Shown one piece after another: positions 49,079 through 58,105 of a stretch of 64,000 nt of DNA. Source of the DNA: Heliobacterium chlorum (GTDB taxonomy: Bacteria > Bacillota > Desulfitobacteriia > Heliobacteriales > Heliobacteriaceae); contig NZ_JACVHF010000002.1 in assembly GCF_014502795.1 (NCBI RefSeq), positions 1 through 64,000 of the forward strand, read 5' to 3'. Each line of letters begins with the position of its first letter. The stretch's first letter is position 1. The notes beneath the pieces are model-generated. The model did not search any database and was not told where the DNA came from. It saw only the letters and a list, made by a program, of their open reading frames with translations. The position numbers were made by a program, and so were the translations under genes.

Positions 49079-50543
49079 TGCCCGCAAGCTCATCTTGAAG
49101 GGGCAGAGAGATCCAACCTGGTGGACGAAAAACATCCTGGGCGTAGAGCCATGGTCCAAACAGATTGAGATTATGGAATCGGTCAGGGATAATCCTCGAA
49201 CTGCAGTCAGAAGCTGCCACGGTATCGGCAAATCTTTCGTTTCCGGTCAAATCATTCTCTGGTTTTTGTACAACCATCCCAATGCTATCGTCCTATCGAC
49301 AGCACCAACATGGCGGCAGGTCGAAAAACTCGTTTGGAAAGAGGTCCGCGCCTCATATAAAAGGGCGAAGATGCCACTCGGCGGTCGCATCCTCCCCACT
49401 TCTCCCACGATTCAGGTCGTGCAAGATGAATGGTATGCTGCTGGCTTATCGACGAATGACCCGAACCGGTTCCAGGGCTTCCATGAAAAATACATTTTGG
49501 TCGTGGTGGATGAAGCGGCCGGTGTGCCAGAAGACATCTTCGAAGCGGTGGAAGGCGTACTTACGTCAGAACATGCCCGCCTCTTGCTGTTGGGAAACCC
49601 TACTGCGTTGTCCGGCACGTTCTATAAAGCCTTCCGTAATCCAGGATGGAACACCATTGCCATTTCTGCCTTTGACACGCCGAACTTTACCGAGTTTGGC
49701 ATTACTGAGCAAGACGTCGCGGACGGCACATGGGAAAGCAAAATCACCGGGCCACTGTTCAATCCAAAACTCATCACCCCGGCATGGGTCGCCGACAAGC
49801 ATGTGCAGTGGGGACCCGACTCGCCTGCCTATCATGCCCGGGTGAAAGGTCAATTCCCGGCAGAGGCCGAGGATACCTTAATTCCGTTGAACTGGATTGA
49901 AATGGCCATGTCTAGGTGGCATGAGATGTCCGATGATGCGGTACCCAATGAGCTAGGTGTCGACGTGGCTCGTTACGGCTCAGACAAGACGGTCGTTGCC
50001 AACCGGCGGGGATTGAAGGTCATGCCTCTCAATGTGTACGTCAAGCAGGACACCATGGAAACCGTGGGCCGTGTGATTCATGAATTCAGAGAGGTTTTGG
50101 CCGAATCGATTAAGGTCGACGTCATCGGTTACGGTGCTGGCGTCGTTGACCGATTAGCTGAGCTAGGATATCCAGTGTTCGGTATCAACGTGGCGGAAGC
50201 CTCGCGGGAAAAGCTGGACAGTGATAACACCGACCCGGATAAGTCTAAATTGCGCTTCGTCAATTTAAGGTCTGAGCTCTGGTGGATGATGCGTGACTTG
50301 CTGAATCCCGATCCACGGGTAAATCCACATCCGATCGGATTGCCACCAGATGACGAGCTGATGGCTGACCTTTGCGGGATAAAGTATAAGTTTACCTCGA
50401 AAGGCCAGATCAAGGTCGAAGAGAAGGAAGAGACGAAGAAGCGCATCGGAAGGTCGCCGGACCGAGCCGATGCCGTTATTTTGTCGTTTGCCCCGGTGTA
50501 TATGGCGCCCATCGATGCGGTGTACAACGATTCGGCGTTTTAG
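49056..50543 (+). CDS. terL: Phage terminase large subunit
   Basis: A protein of about 495 residues. The ATPase half has the Walker A-like RSCHGIGKSFVSGQ, IVLSTAPTWRQVEKLVWKE, Walker B ILVVVDEAAG and LLLLGNPTALSGTFY. The nuclease half has GVDVARYGSDKTVV, VDVIGYGAGVVDRL and GRSPDRADAVI, with the acidic metal ligands of the RNase H fold. It cuts and pumps phage DNA into the head. ATGs at 49056 and 49059 are both plausible starts; the gene overlaps the small subunit gene. Confidence 0.95.
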   Translation: MMKPTPTDARKLILKGQRDPTWWTKNILGVEPWSKQIEIMESVRDNPRTAVRSCHGIGKSFVSGQIILWFLYNHPNAIVLSTAPTWRQVEKLVWKEVRASYKRAKMPLGGRILPTSPTIQVVQDEWYAAGLSTNDPNRFQGFHEKYILVVVDEAAGVPEDIFEAVEGVLTSEHARLLLLGNPTALSGTFYKAFRNPGWNTIAISAFDTPNFTEFGITEQDVADGTWESKITGPLFNPKLITPAWVADKHVQWGPDSPAYHARVKGQFPAEAEDTLIPLNWIEMAMSRWHEMSDDAVPNELGVDVARYGSDKTVVANRRGLKVMPLNVYVKQDTMETVGRVIHEFREVLAESIKVDVIGYGAGVVDRLAELGYPVFGINVAEASREKLDSDNTDPDKSKLRFVNLRSELWWMMRDLLNPDPRVNPHPIGLPPDDELMADLCGIKYKFTSKGQIKVEEKEETKKRIGRSPDRADAVILSFAPVYMAPIDAVYNDSAF

Positions 50544-50564
50544 AAAGCGAGGTGACACCCAAGC

Positions 50565-52082
50565 ATGAAAAACCCTCTTCGCGCCGTCGCCCAGCGAGTC
50601 ATGGCGCCAGAACTCAACCAAATGAATGAGTCCATCACCAAGCTGACGGAAGCCGTGGCCGCGATGCAGGCCGAGGAGCGGGGATGGACCAATGTTTCAA
50701 GCATCAGCAGCCAAGCACCATGGGAACTCACTGGCGATGAACGACGGCGAGTGATTGAAAAGACTCGCGATGCCTACAAGCGAAACCCTATGGCCGGGCA
50801 AATCGTTGACATCAAGCGTCACTTCACGATCGGGCAGGGCATCAGTTTTAAAGCCGAGGACCCAGAGGTCCAAGAAATCCTGAAAGCCTTTTGGCAGGAT
50901 GAATCGAATAAATGGTTCATGAGGCAAGCGCAACTCTCCGACGACATCGAAATCGACGGGGAGTTTTATTTACGCTTTTTTACGGACCAATTCACTGGCA
51001 GGGTAAAAGTTAGGTGTATCCCGGCATGGCAAATCACTGATGTTCTCACCGATCCGGATGATGCCGAAACTCCGGTTTGGTACAAGCGAGAGTGGACGGA
51101 ACAGCGATGGGATCCGCAGTCGAAGCAATACAACCAGTATATTGATCATACCGGACAAAACGCTGAGTACATCCCTGCCGAAGATGTCCTGCATATGAAG
51201 ATTGGTGTTCCTCTTTATGCGAAGTTCGGTCACTCACCCTTGAACCGAGTCTTAGGTTACCTGACGGCGTATAAAGACTGGCTGGAAGACCGAGCGAAAA
51301 TTAACAAAGCCAAGGCCGTCTTTGCCTGGAAGAAGAAAATCAAAGGCGCTGCAAGGATGGTTCAAACGGCTGCCGAGGCTGTGGTCAATGGCATAAACAA
51401 GGTCGTTAATGCAGTGCTCGATAGGCCTGAGCCTCCCAAAATAGGCGGTGTCATCGTGGAGAATGAAGGCGTCGAGTGGTCCGTCATTAACAGTGACGTA
51501 AAGGCTGAGGACGCTTCAGAGGATGGTCGAGCCATAAAGCTGATGATTTGCGCTGGCTCAGGTATCTTTGAGCACTGGTTCGGCGACAGCAAGATTTCCA
51601 CTCGAGCCGGAGCCGACAGCATGGAAATCCCGATGCTCAAAATGTTTGAATGGCGGCAGAAGCTTTTCGAAGAGACTTTCTTAGCGATCTTTCGAAGGGT
51701 GATTCGGGCAGCTGTTGAGGCAGGGACGTTGCCGGAGAAAACGACCGTAAAACGTCAAGCCGGTGGCAAGGAAATTGAACTTGAACTGTCGACCGATCAT
51801 GTCCACATTGACATTGACTTCCCCCCACTGGTGGATAAGGACATCGAAAAGCTCACAAATGCCTTAGCGAAGCAAATCGAAATCGGCGTCAAGTCGAAGC
51901 AGACAGCAGCGCTCTCTCTCGGCGTGGAGGATTGGGAGCAAGAGCAAGCCATGATGCAGGCTGAGTATGAAGCTGATCAGAAGCGCCGACTGGAAGATGA
52001 GACGAACAAATATCCGGCGTTTAATCCTCCTGACGGCAATCCAGAAGACGATGAGGACGATCTAGATGGCGACACCGATTGA
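50565..52082 (+). CDS. Phage portal protein
   Basis: A 505-residue protein. WELTGDERRRVIEKTRDAYK starts the core, followed by FTIGQGISFKAEDPEVQEIL, DDIEIDGEFYLRFFTDQ and HMKIGVPLYAKFGHSPLNRV. The C-terminal region is helical and ends in an acidic tail (NPEDDEDDLDGDTD). The gene lies 21 bases after the large terminase gene and just before the gpF-like gene. Portal rings form the DNA channel and nucleate head assembly. The last 17 bases overlap the next gene. Confidence 0.9.
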   Translation: MKNPLRAVAQRVMAPELNQMNESITKLTEAVAAMQAEERGWTNVSSISSQAPWELTGDERRRVIEKTRDAYKRNPMAGQIVDIKRHFTIGQGISFKAEDPEVQEILKAFWQDESNKWFMRQAQLSDDIEIDGEFYLRFFTDQFTGRVKVRCIPAWQITDVLTDPDDAETPVWYKREWTEQRWDPQSKQYNQYIDHTGQNAEYIPAEDVLHMKIGVPLYAKFGHSPLNRVLGYLTAYKDWLEDRAKINKAKAVFAWKKKIKGAARMVQTAAEAVVNGINKVVNAVLDRPEPPKIGGVIVENEGVEWSVINSDVKAEDASEDGRAIKLMICAGSGIFEHWFGDSKISTRAGADSMEIPMLKMFEWRQKLFEETFLAIFRRVIRAAVEAGTLPEKTTVKRQAGGKEIELELSTDHVHIDIDFPPLVDKDIEKLTNALAKQIEIGVKSKQTAALSLGVEDWEQEQAMMQAEYEADQKRRLEDETNKYPAFNPPDGNPEDDEDDLDGDTD

Positions 52083-53364
52083 TATCGACGCCATTGAAAA
52101 GCTCCACGATGGACTGAACCGGAAGCTTGCTACTTGGGAGAAGAAGAAGCTCAAGGCACTGCTGGCTATCTTCAAGCAGGCTGAGACGGAAATCAAAGCG
52201 AAGCTGGCCACGGTCGAGAATTGGGAAAAAACTCGACTGGAAGGCATCCTTCAGGATATTGACCGGATATGCGACACCATGACGGTGAATGCCGAGGCAT
52301 GGGTTCGCGGTAGGTCAGACGTGCCGATCTCGTCTCCGCTGGCTCCCTTATCCTTGCAGGCCATTAAACTGGGTGCTGACGCTGGAATGGCGGCGCTGGG
52401 CATTAAGGCTGGCTTTACGATGGTCCACATGCCTGCCATATCGTACTTGCAGGACTATCAGTTAGACCTGATTCGTAAGGTCTCGTTGGAAGTCAAACAG
52501 CAGATTCGGGAGCAATTGCAGCTTGGCTACATACAAGGGGAATCGATTCCCGATATCGCTAAGCGACTGCGGAACACGAAGCTGGATAAGGGCATTTGGC
52601 CTTTGGTAGAGAAGCGGGCTGTCGTCGTGGCTCGAACGGAAATTCTGCGGGCTTCTAACCAGGGGGCTAAATTCGTTTATGAATCCTACGGCGTAAAACG
52701 AGTTAAATGGCTTACGGCTGCTGATGAACGGGTATGTAAGGTTTGTGGCCCTCTGCACCGGAAGCTATTCCCCATCGACAAGATACCTTTCGGTGGTCCG
52801 CCAGCACATCCTCGCTGTCGTTGTTTTATCGTTCCTGATATTGCTACTAGCGAAGAAGAAGGCAAAATTGCAGACGCATTAGCCAACGAAAACACAAAAG
52901 CTTTCAAGGCTGATCAACTGCAAAAACTCAAGAAGCAAAAAGAGAAAAAAGAGTCTTCTCTTAATGAAGCTGAACGTGCTCGTAGCGATATCATACAAGG
53001 TAAGTACAAATTAAAAATCAATGCGAACAAACAAAACAAGCATCTGGAAGGTACTAAAGAGTATAACGATTACGCTTCAAGCTTGGCGCTAAAGGGAGAT
53101 AAACCGAGTGTTCTAAACGCACATCTCAATCCGCAAGAGATTGTTCATCGCTTTGCTGGAACAGGAAGAATCATCGTTCAAAGCAAAGGTAGACCGCCGA
53201 AAGAAAAGATAAAAGTTAATGACATGATTGTTGGGAAATACTACAATAAAGATAAGGGAGAATTTGTTGATACAAGTTCTATCTTAGTCGTGTATTCTAG
53301 AACAGGAATACATATGTACCCTGTAGGGGATGATGAAAATGACCAAGTTAAGTCAACTCGATAG
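52066..53364 (+). CDS. Mu gpF/SPP1 gp7-like head protein with C-terminal toxin-type domain
   Basis: The protein has 432 residues. Residues ~120-265 are the minor head protein domain: RAVVVARTEILRASNQGAKF, then VCKVCGPLHRKLFP and GGPPAHPRCRCF. A charged linker (~270-325) leads to a C-terminal domain: NKHLEGTKEYNDYASS, LNAHLNPQEIVHRFAGTGR, DMIVGKYYNKDKGEFVDT and VVYSRTGIHMYPV. This matches the polymorphic toxin type 50 (Ntox50) family, predicted RNases of the BECR fold. The next gene looks like its immunity partner. Such fusions could deliver a toxin with the virion or protect lysogens; that use is inference. Confidence 0.85.
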   Translation: MATPIDIDAIEKLHDGLNRKLATWEKKKLKALLAIFKQAETEIKAKLATVENWEKTRLEGILQDIDRICDTMTVNAEAWVRGRSDVPISSPLAPLSLQAIKLGADAGMAALGIKAGFTMVHMPAISYLQDYQLDLIRKVSLEVKQQIREQLQLGYIQGESIPDIAKRLRNTKLDKGIWPLVEKRAVVVARTEILRASNQGAKFVYESYGVKRVKWLTAADERVCKVCGPLHRKLFPIDKIPFGGPPAHPRCRCFIVPDIATSEEEGKIADALANENTKAFKADQLQKLKKQKEKKESSLNEAERARSDIIQGKYKLKINANKQNKHLEGTKEYNDYASSLALKGDKPSVLNAHLNPQEIVHRFAGTGRIIVQSKGRPPKEKIKVNDMIVGKYYNKDKGEFVDTSSILVVYSRTGIHMYPVGDDENDQVKSTR

Positions 53365-53551
53365 CTTACGAGGCAAACCCGTTATATTGACGTATACCGA
53401 TGGGGCGAAGCTAGCGTGCAAGCCGATTGAGTATATCCATGACGATGAAATAACGTACATGGTAGAAGTCTTGATAGATGATGTTTACCCAAAAGGACAA
53501 CTTGTAGAAGTGTCCGAAGAAGAGATAGGAACTATCGCAGAAGTCAAATAA
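53339..53551 (+). CDS. Putative immunity protein for the head-linked toxin domain
   Basis: The protein has 70 residues from ATG 53339, nine bases after GTAGGGG (ATG 53330 is too close). It overlaps the toxin gene by 26 bases and is followed at once by a terminator, so the two form a cassette. The sequence (GKPVILTYTDGAKLACKPIE, DEITYMVEVLIDDVYPKG) is a small all-beta protein with an acidic end, a form seen in immunity proteins. The role is inferred from position. Confidence 0.7.
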   Translation: MTKLSQLDSLRGKPVILTYTDGAKLACKPIEYIHDDEITYMVEVLIDDVYPKGQLVEVSEEEIGTIAEVK

Positions 53552-53561
53552 AAACAACAGG

Positions 53562-53588
53562 AAAAAAGGCCATTCATTGGCCTTTTTT
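53562..53588. terminator. Terminator closing the toxin/immunity cassette
   Basis: AAAAAAGGCCA pairs exactly with TGGCCTTTTTT around TTCAT. It sits inside the structural operon directly behind the immunity-like gene. Confidence 0.9.
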
Positions 53589-53630
53589 CTTTTGCCTTAA
53601 TATTAAGAGAAGGAGGTGATAAACCTCAGT

Positions 53631-55097
53631 ATGGATCGCAATCTGAATAAAGCCTTATTTGCCCTACGAAAGCAAGGCCAGCTCATCCCCGACAGCTTAA
53701 AAGAAGCTGCCAGCTTCGGTGATATCCGCGACAAAATCATTGCCATGATTGACTCAAAGGATGACCAGGGAAACCGCATGTATCGGTACTGGCTGAGCAT
53801 CGACAACGTGTACCCAGACTATTGTATCGTCGAAGACGAGCAGGACGGCAAGTGGTATCGTGTTGATTACACGGTGGATGCTGCCGGCAACGTCACCATC
53901 GGCCAATGGCAAGAAGTGGAGCGAGTGTGGCAGTTGAAACCCGGTGGGAGCGCTGGTCCGGCACCAGTAACGACCAGTTTGACGGAAGGGGCCACCGAGC
54001 AAGGAGATTTTGATGGCCTTACCCGCCTGACCGAAGCTGCCACTCCAATGGGCGGTAACAAATGGCGCATGACGGTCCTTCGCCCTGGGTGGAACATCCG
54101 ATTGGACGGAAGTCTTGGCGATAAGTATTATACCAAGCAATTCGTCACCAGCTTGGCCCCCTTGCTGGAAGGCGCCAAAGCCTATGCTGATCACCAGACC
54201 GACAGGGAAGAGAGAGAGAAGCCGGAACGGTCTACTCGCGATCTTGTCGGTTATTGGTCCGATGCCAAGGTAGAGCCTGACGGAAGAGCCACGGCCACCT
54301 TGACTTTACTAGAGTCGGCATCATGGCTCAAGGCGGCCATTGCCGAGGCCGAGAAGCTTAACAATGAGAAGGGCATTGTCCTGGTTGGCCCCTCGATTGA
54401 CGGCTATGGAACGACCCGAATCGGAGACGCAGAAGGCCGCCGAGGCAAGATCGTAGAATCGGCCATCGGCCTACGAAGCGTCGATATTGTCACAAAGCCC
54501 GCTGCGGGCGGGACAGTTGATCAGCTCATAGAGAGCGCGAAGGAGGACATTGACTTGGATCTCAAAAACCTGACCATTGACCAATTGAAAGCAAGCCGCC
54601 CCGATCTGTTTGCCCAAATCACCCAAACTAAAGAAGCAGCTGCACCTGCTGGCATTGTTGGTGCCCCCGTAGGAATAGCCGGCATCGATGCAGCCACATT
54701 GCAGGCCACCATCTCCAGCGAGGTAACCAGGATTGTGGAAGCTGCCATGGCCCCGGCTAAGCAGGCCGCCGAGCAAATGACCAAGGCCCGTGTTCAAATG
54801 GAGGCAGAGCCGGCCATTCGGGCTAAGTTGAAAGAATCTAAGCTACCCGACATCACCCAAGACAAACTGTTCCGCCTGTTGGCCGCTGCAGACTACGCCA
54901 AAGACGGCTCCCTCGACAGTGACAAGCTGAAGGAGGCTTGCGACAAGGCCATCAACGAAGAACGGGAATACATCTCCCGACTGACGGCTGCCGGCCAAAT
55001 CACTGGCATGGGTGGCGGTGGCGATCAGCCCCCAGCGGGGACAGGTTTCTCGCTGGATGGTATGTTCGGCGTAACCGAAAAGCCTGCCAAACAGTAA
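53631..55097 (+). CDS. Phage prohead protease/scaffold-like protein
   Basis: The protein has 488 residues from ATG 53631, behind a full AAGGAGGTGATAA ribosome site. After an N-terminal domain, residues ~155-310 (WNIRLDGSLGDKYYTKQF, AKAYADHQTDREEREKPERS, GIVLVGPSIDGYGTTR, SAIGLRSVDIVTKPAAGGT) resemble Mu-type protease/scaffold proteins. The C-terminal ~180 residues are an Ala-rich helical scaffold with Gly-rich end. It should mature the procapsid. The gene follows the terminator of the toxin cassette, so it probably has a promoter in the 80-base gap or relies on read-through. Confidence 0.75.
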   Translation: MDRNLNKALFALRKQGQLIPDSLKEAASFGDIRDKIIAMIDSKDDQGNRMYRYWLSIDNVYPDYCIVEDEQDGKWYRVDYTVDAAGNVTIGQWQEVERVWQLKPGGSAGPAPVTTSLTEGATEQGDFDGLTRLTEAATPMGGNKWRMTVLRPGWNIRLDGSLGDKYYTKQFVTSLAPLLEGAKAYADHQTDREEREKPERSTRDLVGYWSDAKVEPDGRATATLTLLESASWLKAAIAEAEKLNNEKGIVLVGPSIDGYGTTRIGDAEGRRGKIVESAIGLRSVDIVTKPAAGGTVDQLIESAKEDIDLDLKNLTIDQLKASRPDLFAQITQTKEAAAPAGIVGAPVGIAGIDAATLQATISSEVTRIVEAAMAPAKQAAEQMTKARVQMEAEPAIRAKLKESKLPDITQDKLFRLLAAADYAKDGSLDSDKLKEACDKAINEEREYISRLTAAGQITGMGGGGDQPPAGTGFSLDGMFGVTEKPAKQ

Positions 55098-55124
55098 TTA
55101 AAACATACCAGGAGGTAAACACTC

Positions 55125-55469
55125 ATGGCGAAAAACTACGTCCAAGAAGGCCGTCGACTCTACCTGGCGATCGGCGAAGGAACCAAGTCCGGTGACCCTG
55201 TGGTTGTCGGTCAAATCGCTGGCATCGCCCTTGAAGATGCCGATAGCGCGAACAGCGGTGCCGTGGAAACGCAAGGTGTATTTAACCTAACGGTCAAGGC
55301 CGTTAACACCAGCGGAAACAGCGCCGTTGCCGTTGGTGATGAAATCTATCTAGTGGCAGCCGACACACCGAAGCTGAACAAGAAAACGTCCGGTGTACTT
55401 TACGGCTATGCGCTGGCCCCCATCGCTGCCGGCCAAACAGCCACCATCCCCGTAAAGCTTAAAGGGTAA
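55125..55469 (+). CDS. DUF2190 capsid decoration protein
   Basis: A 114-residue beta-rich protein: AKNYVQEGRRLYLAIGEGTK, GDPVVVGQIAGIALEDAD, FNLTVKAVNTSGNSAVAVGD and GYALAPIAAGQTATIPVKL are typical of DUF2190, the family of head decoration or stabilisation proteins. It lies between the protease/scaffold and the major capsid gene, as usual. AGGAGG precedes ATG 55125. Confidence 0.85.
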   Translation: MAKNYVQEGRRLYLAIGEGTKSGDPVVVGQIAGIALEDADSANSGAVETQGVFNLTVKAVNTSGNSAVAVGDEIYLVAADTPKLNKKTSGVLYGYALAPIAAGQTATIPVKLKG

Positions 55470-55503
55470 GCCTCTGCAAATAAGGTGCAGGGGCTTTTCT
55501 CTT
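55470..55503 (+). terminator. Terminator-like hairpin before the capsid gene
   Basis: GCCTCTGCA pairs with TGCAGGGGC (one G-T pair) and TTTTCTCTT follows. It may reduce read-through or raise the share of capsid-only message. Confidence 0.6.
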
Positions 55504-55533
55504 GCCCAAAATGATGATAAGGAGTGAAACCCA

Positions 55534-56571
55534 TTGGCCGATATTTTGGCACGTCTTAACGACGCACAAAGAGCTCGTCTGAAAGAGGCGAGTGATCAAG
55601 GCTCTATCCTTCGGGTATATGAAGTTTTGCGTGAAGCTGCCTCGACTTCTGACTTCCCCATGCTGTTGGCCCCGACGCTGGGCAAAATCTTACAACGGGC
55701 TTACGAACAAGTCCCCGATCAGTGGCGGTCCATCGTCAACGTGGCCACATTGCCGGATTTCAAAGAGAAAACCATCCTTTCTCTGTCTGAAGCCGATGAC
55801 CTCGAAGAAATCAAGGGCGAAGTCGGGGAGTACAAAGACTCCACTCTCTTGGAAAGCCAAGAGAAGTACGCCTTAGGCATCTATGGCCGCACCTTCACCA
55901 CGACCTACAAAACCATCGTCAACGATGATATGGACGCCATTAAGAAGCAACCGGATCGCTTTGGTCGTGCTGCGGCTCGCTTACTGAATAAGCTGGTATT
56001 CAGCATCTTGGAAAACAACCCGGTGATGGGCGACAGCACGAACCTTTTCGCTGCTGGTCACAATAACCTGGGCACCCAAGGTCTATCTGAATCCTCTTTG
56101 ACCACGGGCATCACCGCCATGAAGAAGCAGACCGATGCCAAGGGTAATCGGATTTATGTCCGTCCCAAGTACCTGCTTGTACCGGTCGAACTAGAGTGGA
56201 CAGCCCGCAAGCTGCTGAACAGCGCCCAGGTACCTTCTGCCGGCAACGATTCGGCCACGTATGCCCCCAATGACACCAACGTCCTGAAAGACGCTGGGCT
56301 GGAACTCCTTGTCTGCGACTGGCTCACAGATCCGAACGACTGGTACCTGATCGCCGACAAATCCACCATCGACACCATTGAAGTCGGCTTCCTCCGCGGT
56401 GTGGGCGAAGCTCCGCAATTGTTTCTCAAGTCTTCCGGATGGACGACGCTGAATGGTATGGCCGCTGATCCTATGGGGATGGACGATGAGCCGATCCGTT
56501 GGAAGGTCCGTCACATCACCGGCGCCAAACCGGTGGACTTCCGGGGTATGTACAAAGGCCAAGTATCGTAA
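55534..56571 (+). CDS. Major capsid protein (Mu gpT-like)
   Basis: The protein has 345 residues from TTG 55534, after GGAGTG. VYEVLREAASTSDFPMLLAP, GKILQRAYEQVPDQWRSIVN, DFKEKTILSLSEADDLEEIK, KYALGIYGRTFTTTYKTIVN and DRFGRAAARLLNKLVFSIL follow the pattern of the Mu gpT-like major head subunit. The C-terminus has WTTLNGMAADPMGMDDEPIR. It forms the capsid shell. Hairpins flank the gene on both sides. Confidence 0.9.
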   Translation: MADILARLNDAQRARLKEASDQGSILRVYEVLREAASTSDFPMLLAPTLGKILQRAYEQVPDQWRSIVNVATLPDFKEKTILSLSEADDLEEIKGEVGEYKDSTLLESQEKYALGIYGRTFTTTYKTIVNDDMDAIKKQPDRFGRAAARLLNKLVFSILENNPVMGDSTNLFAAGHNNLGTQGLSESSLTTGITAMKKQTDAKGNRIYVRPKYLLVPVELEWTARKLLNSAQVPSAGNDSATYAPNDTNVLKDAGLELLVCDWLTDPNDWYLIADKSTIDTIEVGFLRGVGEAPQLFLKSSGWTTLNGMAADPMGMDDEPIRWKVRHITGAKPVDFRGMYKGQVS

Positions 56572-56582
56572 ACCGAACGATA

Positions 56583-56613
56583 AGAGAGAGGCTTGCTGCG
56601 AGCCTCTCTCTTT
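56583..56613 (+). terminator. Terminator after the capsid gene
   Basis: AGAGAGAGGCT pairs exactly with AGCCTCTCTCT (11 bp) around TGCTGCG, followed by TTG. Partial termination here would keep capsid message above that of the connector genes. Confidence 0.75.
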
Positions 56614-56630
56614 GATCGGGGGTAATATGA

Positions 56631-56954
56631 TTGACTGACTTAGACTTAGTCAGGATGAACATTCAAGATGGCGTAGAGCCATACACCTTTGCTGATGACG
56701 TGATTCAATCCTTTTTGGACCGCATGGGTGACGTCAATCAAGTCAGCGCCCATTTCTGGATGCTCCGAGCCGGGAATGCTTCCTTGCGAAACTTTAAATT
56801 CTCTGCTGACGGACGCACGGTCGATAAGACGATGCAGGCGAAGGAGTGCCGAGAGCAGGCCGCTTATTTCCTCCAGCAATCCATGACTACGCCTGCCGAC
56901 GCTGTAGCCGAAATCGCCTGGACCGGAGCTTTTAATCCCCCAGAGAGGTATTAA
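56631..56954 (+). CDS. Head-tail connector-like protein
   Basis: The protein has 107 residues from TTG 56631, behind GGGGGT. DLDLVRMNIQDGVEPYTFAD and DVIQSFLDRMGDVNQVSAHF resemble the helical head completion proteins that dock under the portal. Its position between capsid and tail genes supports this; the family assignment is by pattern only. Confidence 0.65.
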   Translation: MTDLDLVRMNIQDGVEPYTFADDVIQSFLDRMGDVNQVSAHFWMLRAGNASLRNFKFSADGRTVDKTMQAKECREQAAYFLQQSMTTPADAVAEIAWTGAFNPPERY

Positions 56955-56957
56955 GCC

Positions 56958-57332
56958 ATGCTGACCGAAAAAGACGTGGCGACCATGCAAGCCGATCTGG
57001 CGGACATCGGCGCCGACATTGAAGAGCCCATCACCTACAAACGGTTCACCGGCATGACACCGGGTGACGCTGCGCTAGGGATTGCGGAGTCGCCAAATTA
57101 TGACGATACGGCTATCCAAGCATCCTGCCGGGAGTTATCCATGGAGGAGATCCAGAACAGCGGCGGATTCTACGTTTTTGGCGATATGGAGTTCAAGATT
57201 CGGGCCTCTGTCCTGACACCGACTTATGGTGACCGCATCGATTACATGGGCGCCATTTATCGTCCTAAGTCCGTCAAGCGGACCTATCTAGGCAGTACAC
57301 TGAGCTACACCGTCAGGGCTGGTAAGGAATGA
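56958..57332 (+). CDS. Head closure-like protein
   Basis: A 124-residue mostly beta protein with ITYKRFTGMTPGDAALGI and FYVFGDMEFKIRASVLTPTY near the ends, followed by VKRTYLGSTLSYTVRAG. Size, strand content and position match head-tail stopper proteins. The stop overlaps the next start by four bases. Confidence 0.65.
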   Translation: MLTEKDVATMQADLADIGADIEEPITYKRFTGMTPGDAALGIAESPNYDDTAIQASCRELSMEEIQNSGGFYVFGDMEFKIRASVLTPTYGDRIDYMGAIYRPKSVKRTYLGSTLSYTVRAGKE

Positions 57333-57907
57333 GCGTTCAAACCGTTTTTGAAATCAAGTTTACCGGAATGGAAGATCTTATTAAGCTGGCCCAAAAGACG
57401 CAGCAGCTACTGGATGCGAACGTCAAAAACGCCGTGGCCCGCACGGTGCTGTGGGGAGCGGGGAGGATTGCAGAGAGTGCCCCGGTCGACACAGGAAGGC
57501 TCAGGAGCAGTGTGATGGGCTATCTCATCGACCAGTACGGCATGCGAGCAGAGGGAAATCCGCAAGCCGTGGCGCAAGGGAAGGATGAGTCCATCACGAG
57601 GATTGAAGGCTATCGCGGTGTCATTGGAACGAACTTGGCCTATGCGCTGTATGTCGATCTAGGCATCCCATCACCTGAAACAGAACGAAAGCCTCTCACG
57701 GCAAAGCAACTTCGCTACCTATTTGCTGTGGGCATCCTGCAGCGTGGACAGGGAAAGGAAGTTATCTACACCTACAAGCGCAAGGGAAGCAGGGGCAAAG
57801 GGTTCTTTCGGAGTAATATCCCCCTCATCGATCGGTACTTCCAGGAACAGATGCAGGCCGCGATCGACCATGCCCGAGAAGGGAAGTTATTGCCGGTCAC
57901 TTACTGA
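57329..57907 (+). CDS. HK97 gp10-like tail-joining protein
   Basis: A 192-residue protein with FEIKFTGMEDLIKLAQKTQ, WGAGRIAESAPVDTGRLRSS and RGVIGTNLAYALYVDLG. These are hallmarks of the HK97 gp10/minor tail family: the APVDTGRLRSS and VGTN..YA..VE-type segments. It connects head and tail. Its end overlaps a small minus-strand gene. Confidence 0.85.
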   Translation: MSVQTVFEIKFTGMEDLIKLAQKTQQLLDANVKNAVARTVLWGAGRIAESAPVDTGRLRSSVMGYLIDQYGMRAEGNPQAVAQGKDESITRIEGYRGVIGTNLAYALYVDLGIPSPETERKPLTAKQLRYLFAVGILQRGQGKEVIYTYKRKGSRGKGFFRSNIPLIDRYFQEQMQAAIDHAREGKLLPVTY

Positions 57908-58039
57908 GTCTTCCTCCAGCGGAGAGAAGGCCTTTTTTATTGCTGGGCCGATATCGTGCTTGATAACCATCTTTGCTTTGTATGGATTTTTCCCATCTAC
58001 AACCGTCAAGCGTTGTGTGGGGAATAAATCTTCCGACAT
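57887..58039 (-). CDS. Small minus-strand protein in the structural operon, 50 residues
   Basis: ATG 58039 has GGGTGATG upstream at short distance. The product (MSEDLFPTQRLTVVDGKN, then KAKMVIKHDIGPAIKKAF) is compact and protein-like, and it fills a 200-base gap between plus-strand genes. The first 21 bases of its 3' end overlap the tail-joining gene. No family is recognised; it may be a moron-like regulatory gene. Confidence 0.5.
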   Translation of the reverse strand: MSEDLFPTQRLTVVDGKNPYKAKMVIKHDIGPAIKKAFSPLEEDSVSDRQ

Positions 58040-58105
58040 TACATCACCCGAAATTTAGGGTGATACAGACACTCTCGTCTTATCCCCTAGAAAAGAGGTG
58101 ATGTC

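Noticed and set aside
57723-58058. 111-codon plus-strand frame overlapping the gp10-like gene
   Set aside because: It overlaps a well-supported gene and lacks a ribosome site; the minus-strand 50-codon frame explains the gap better.
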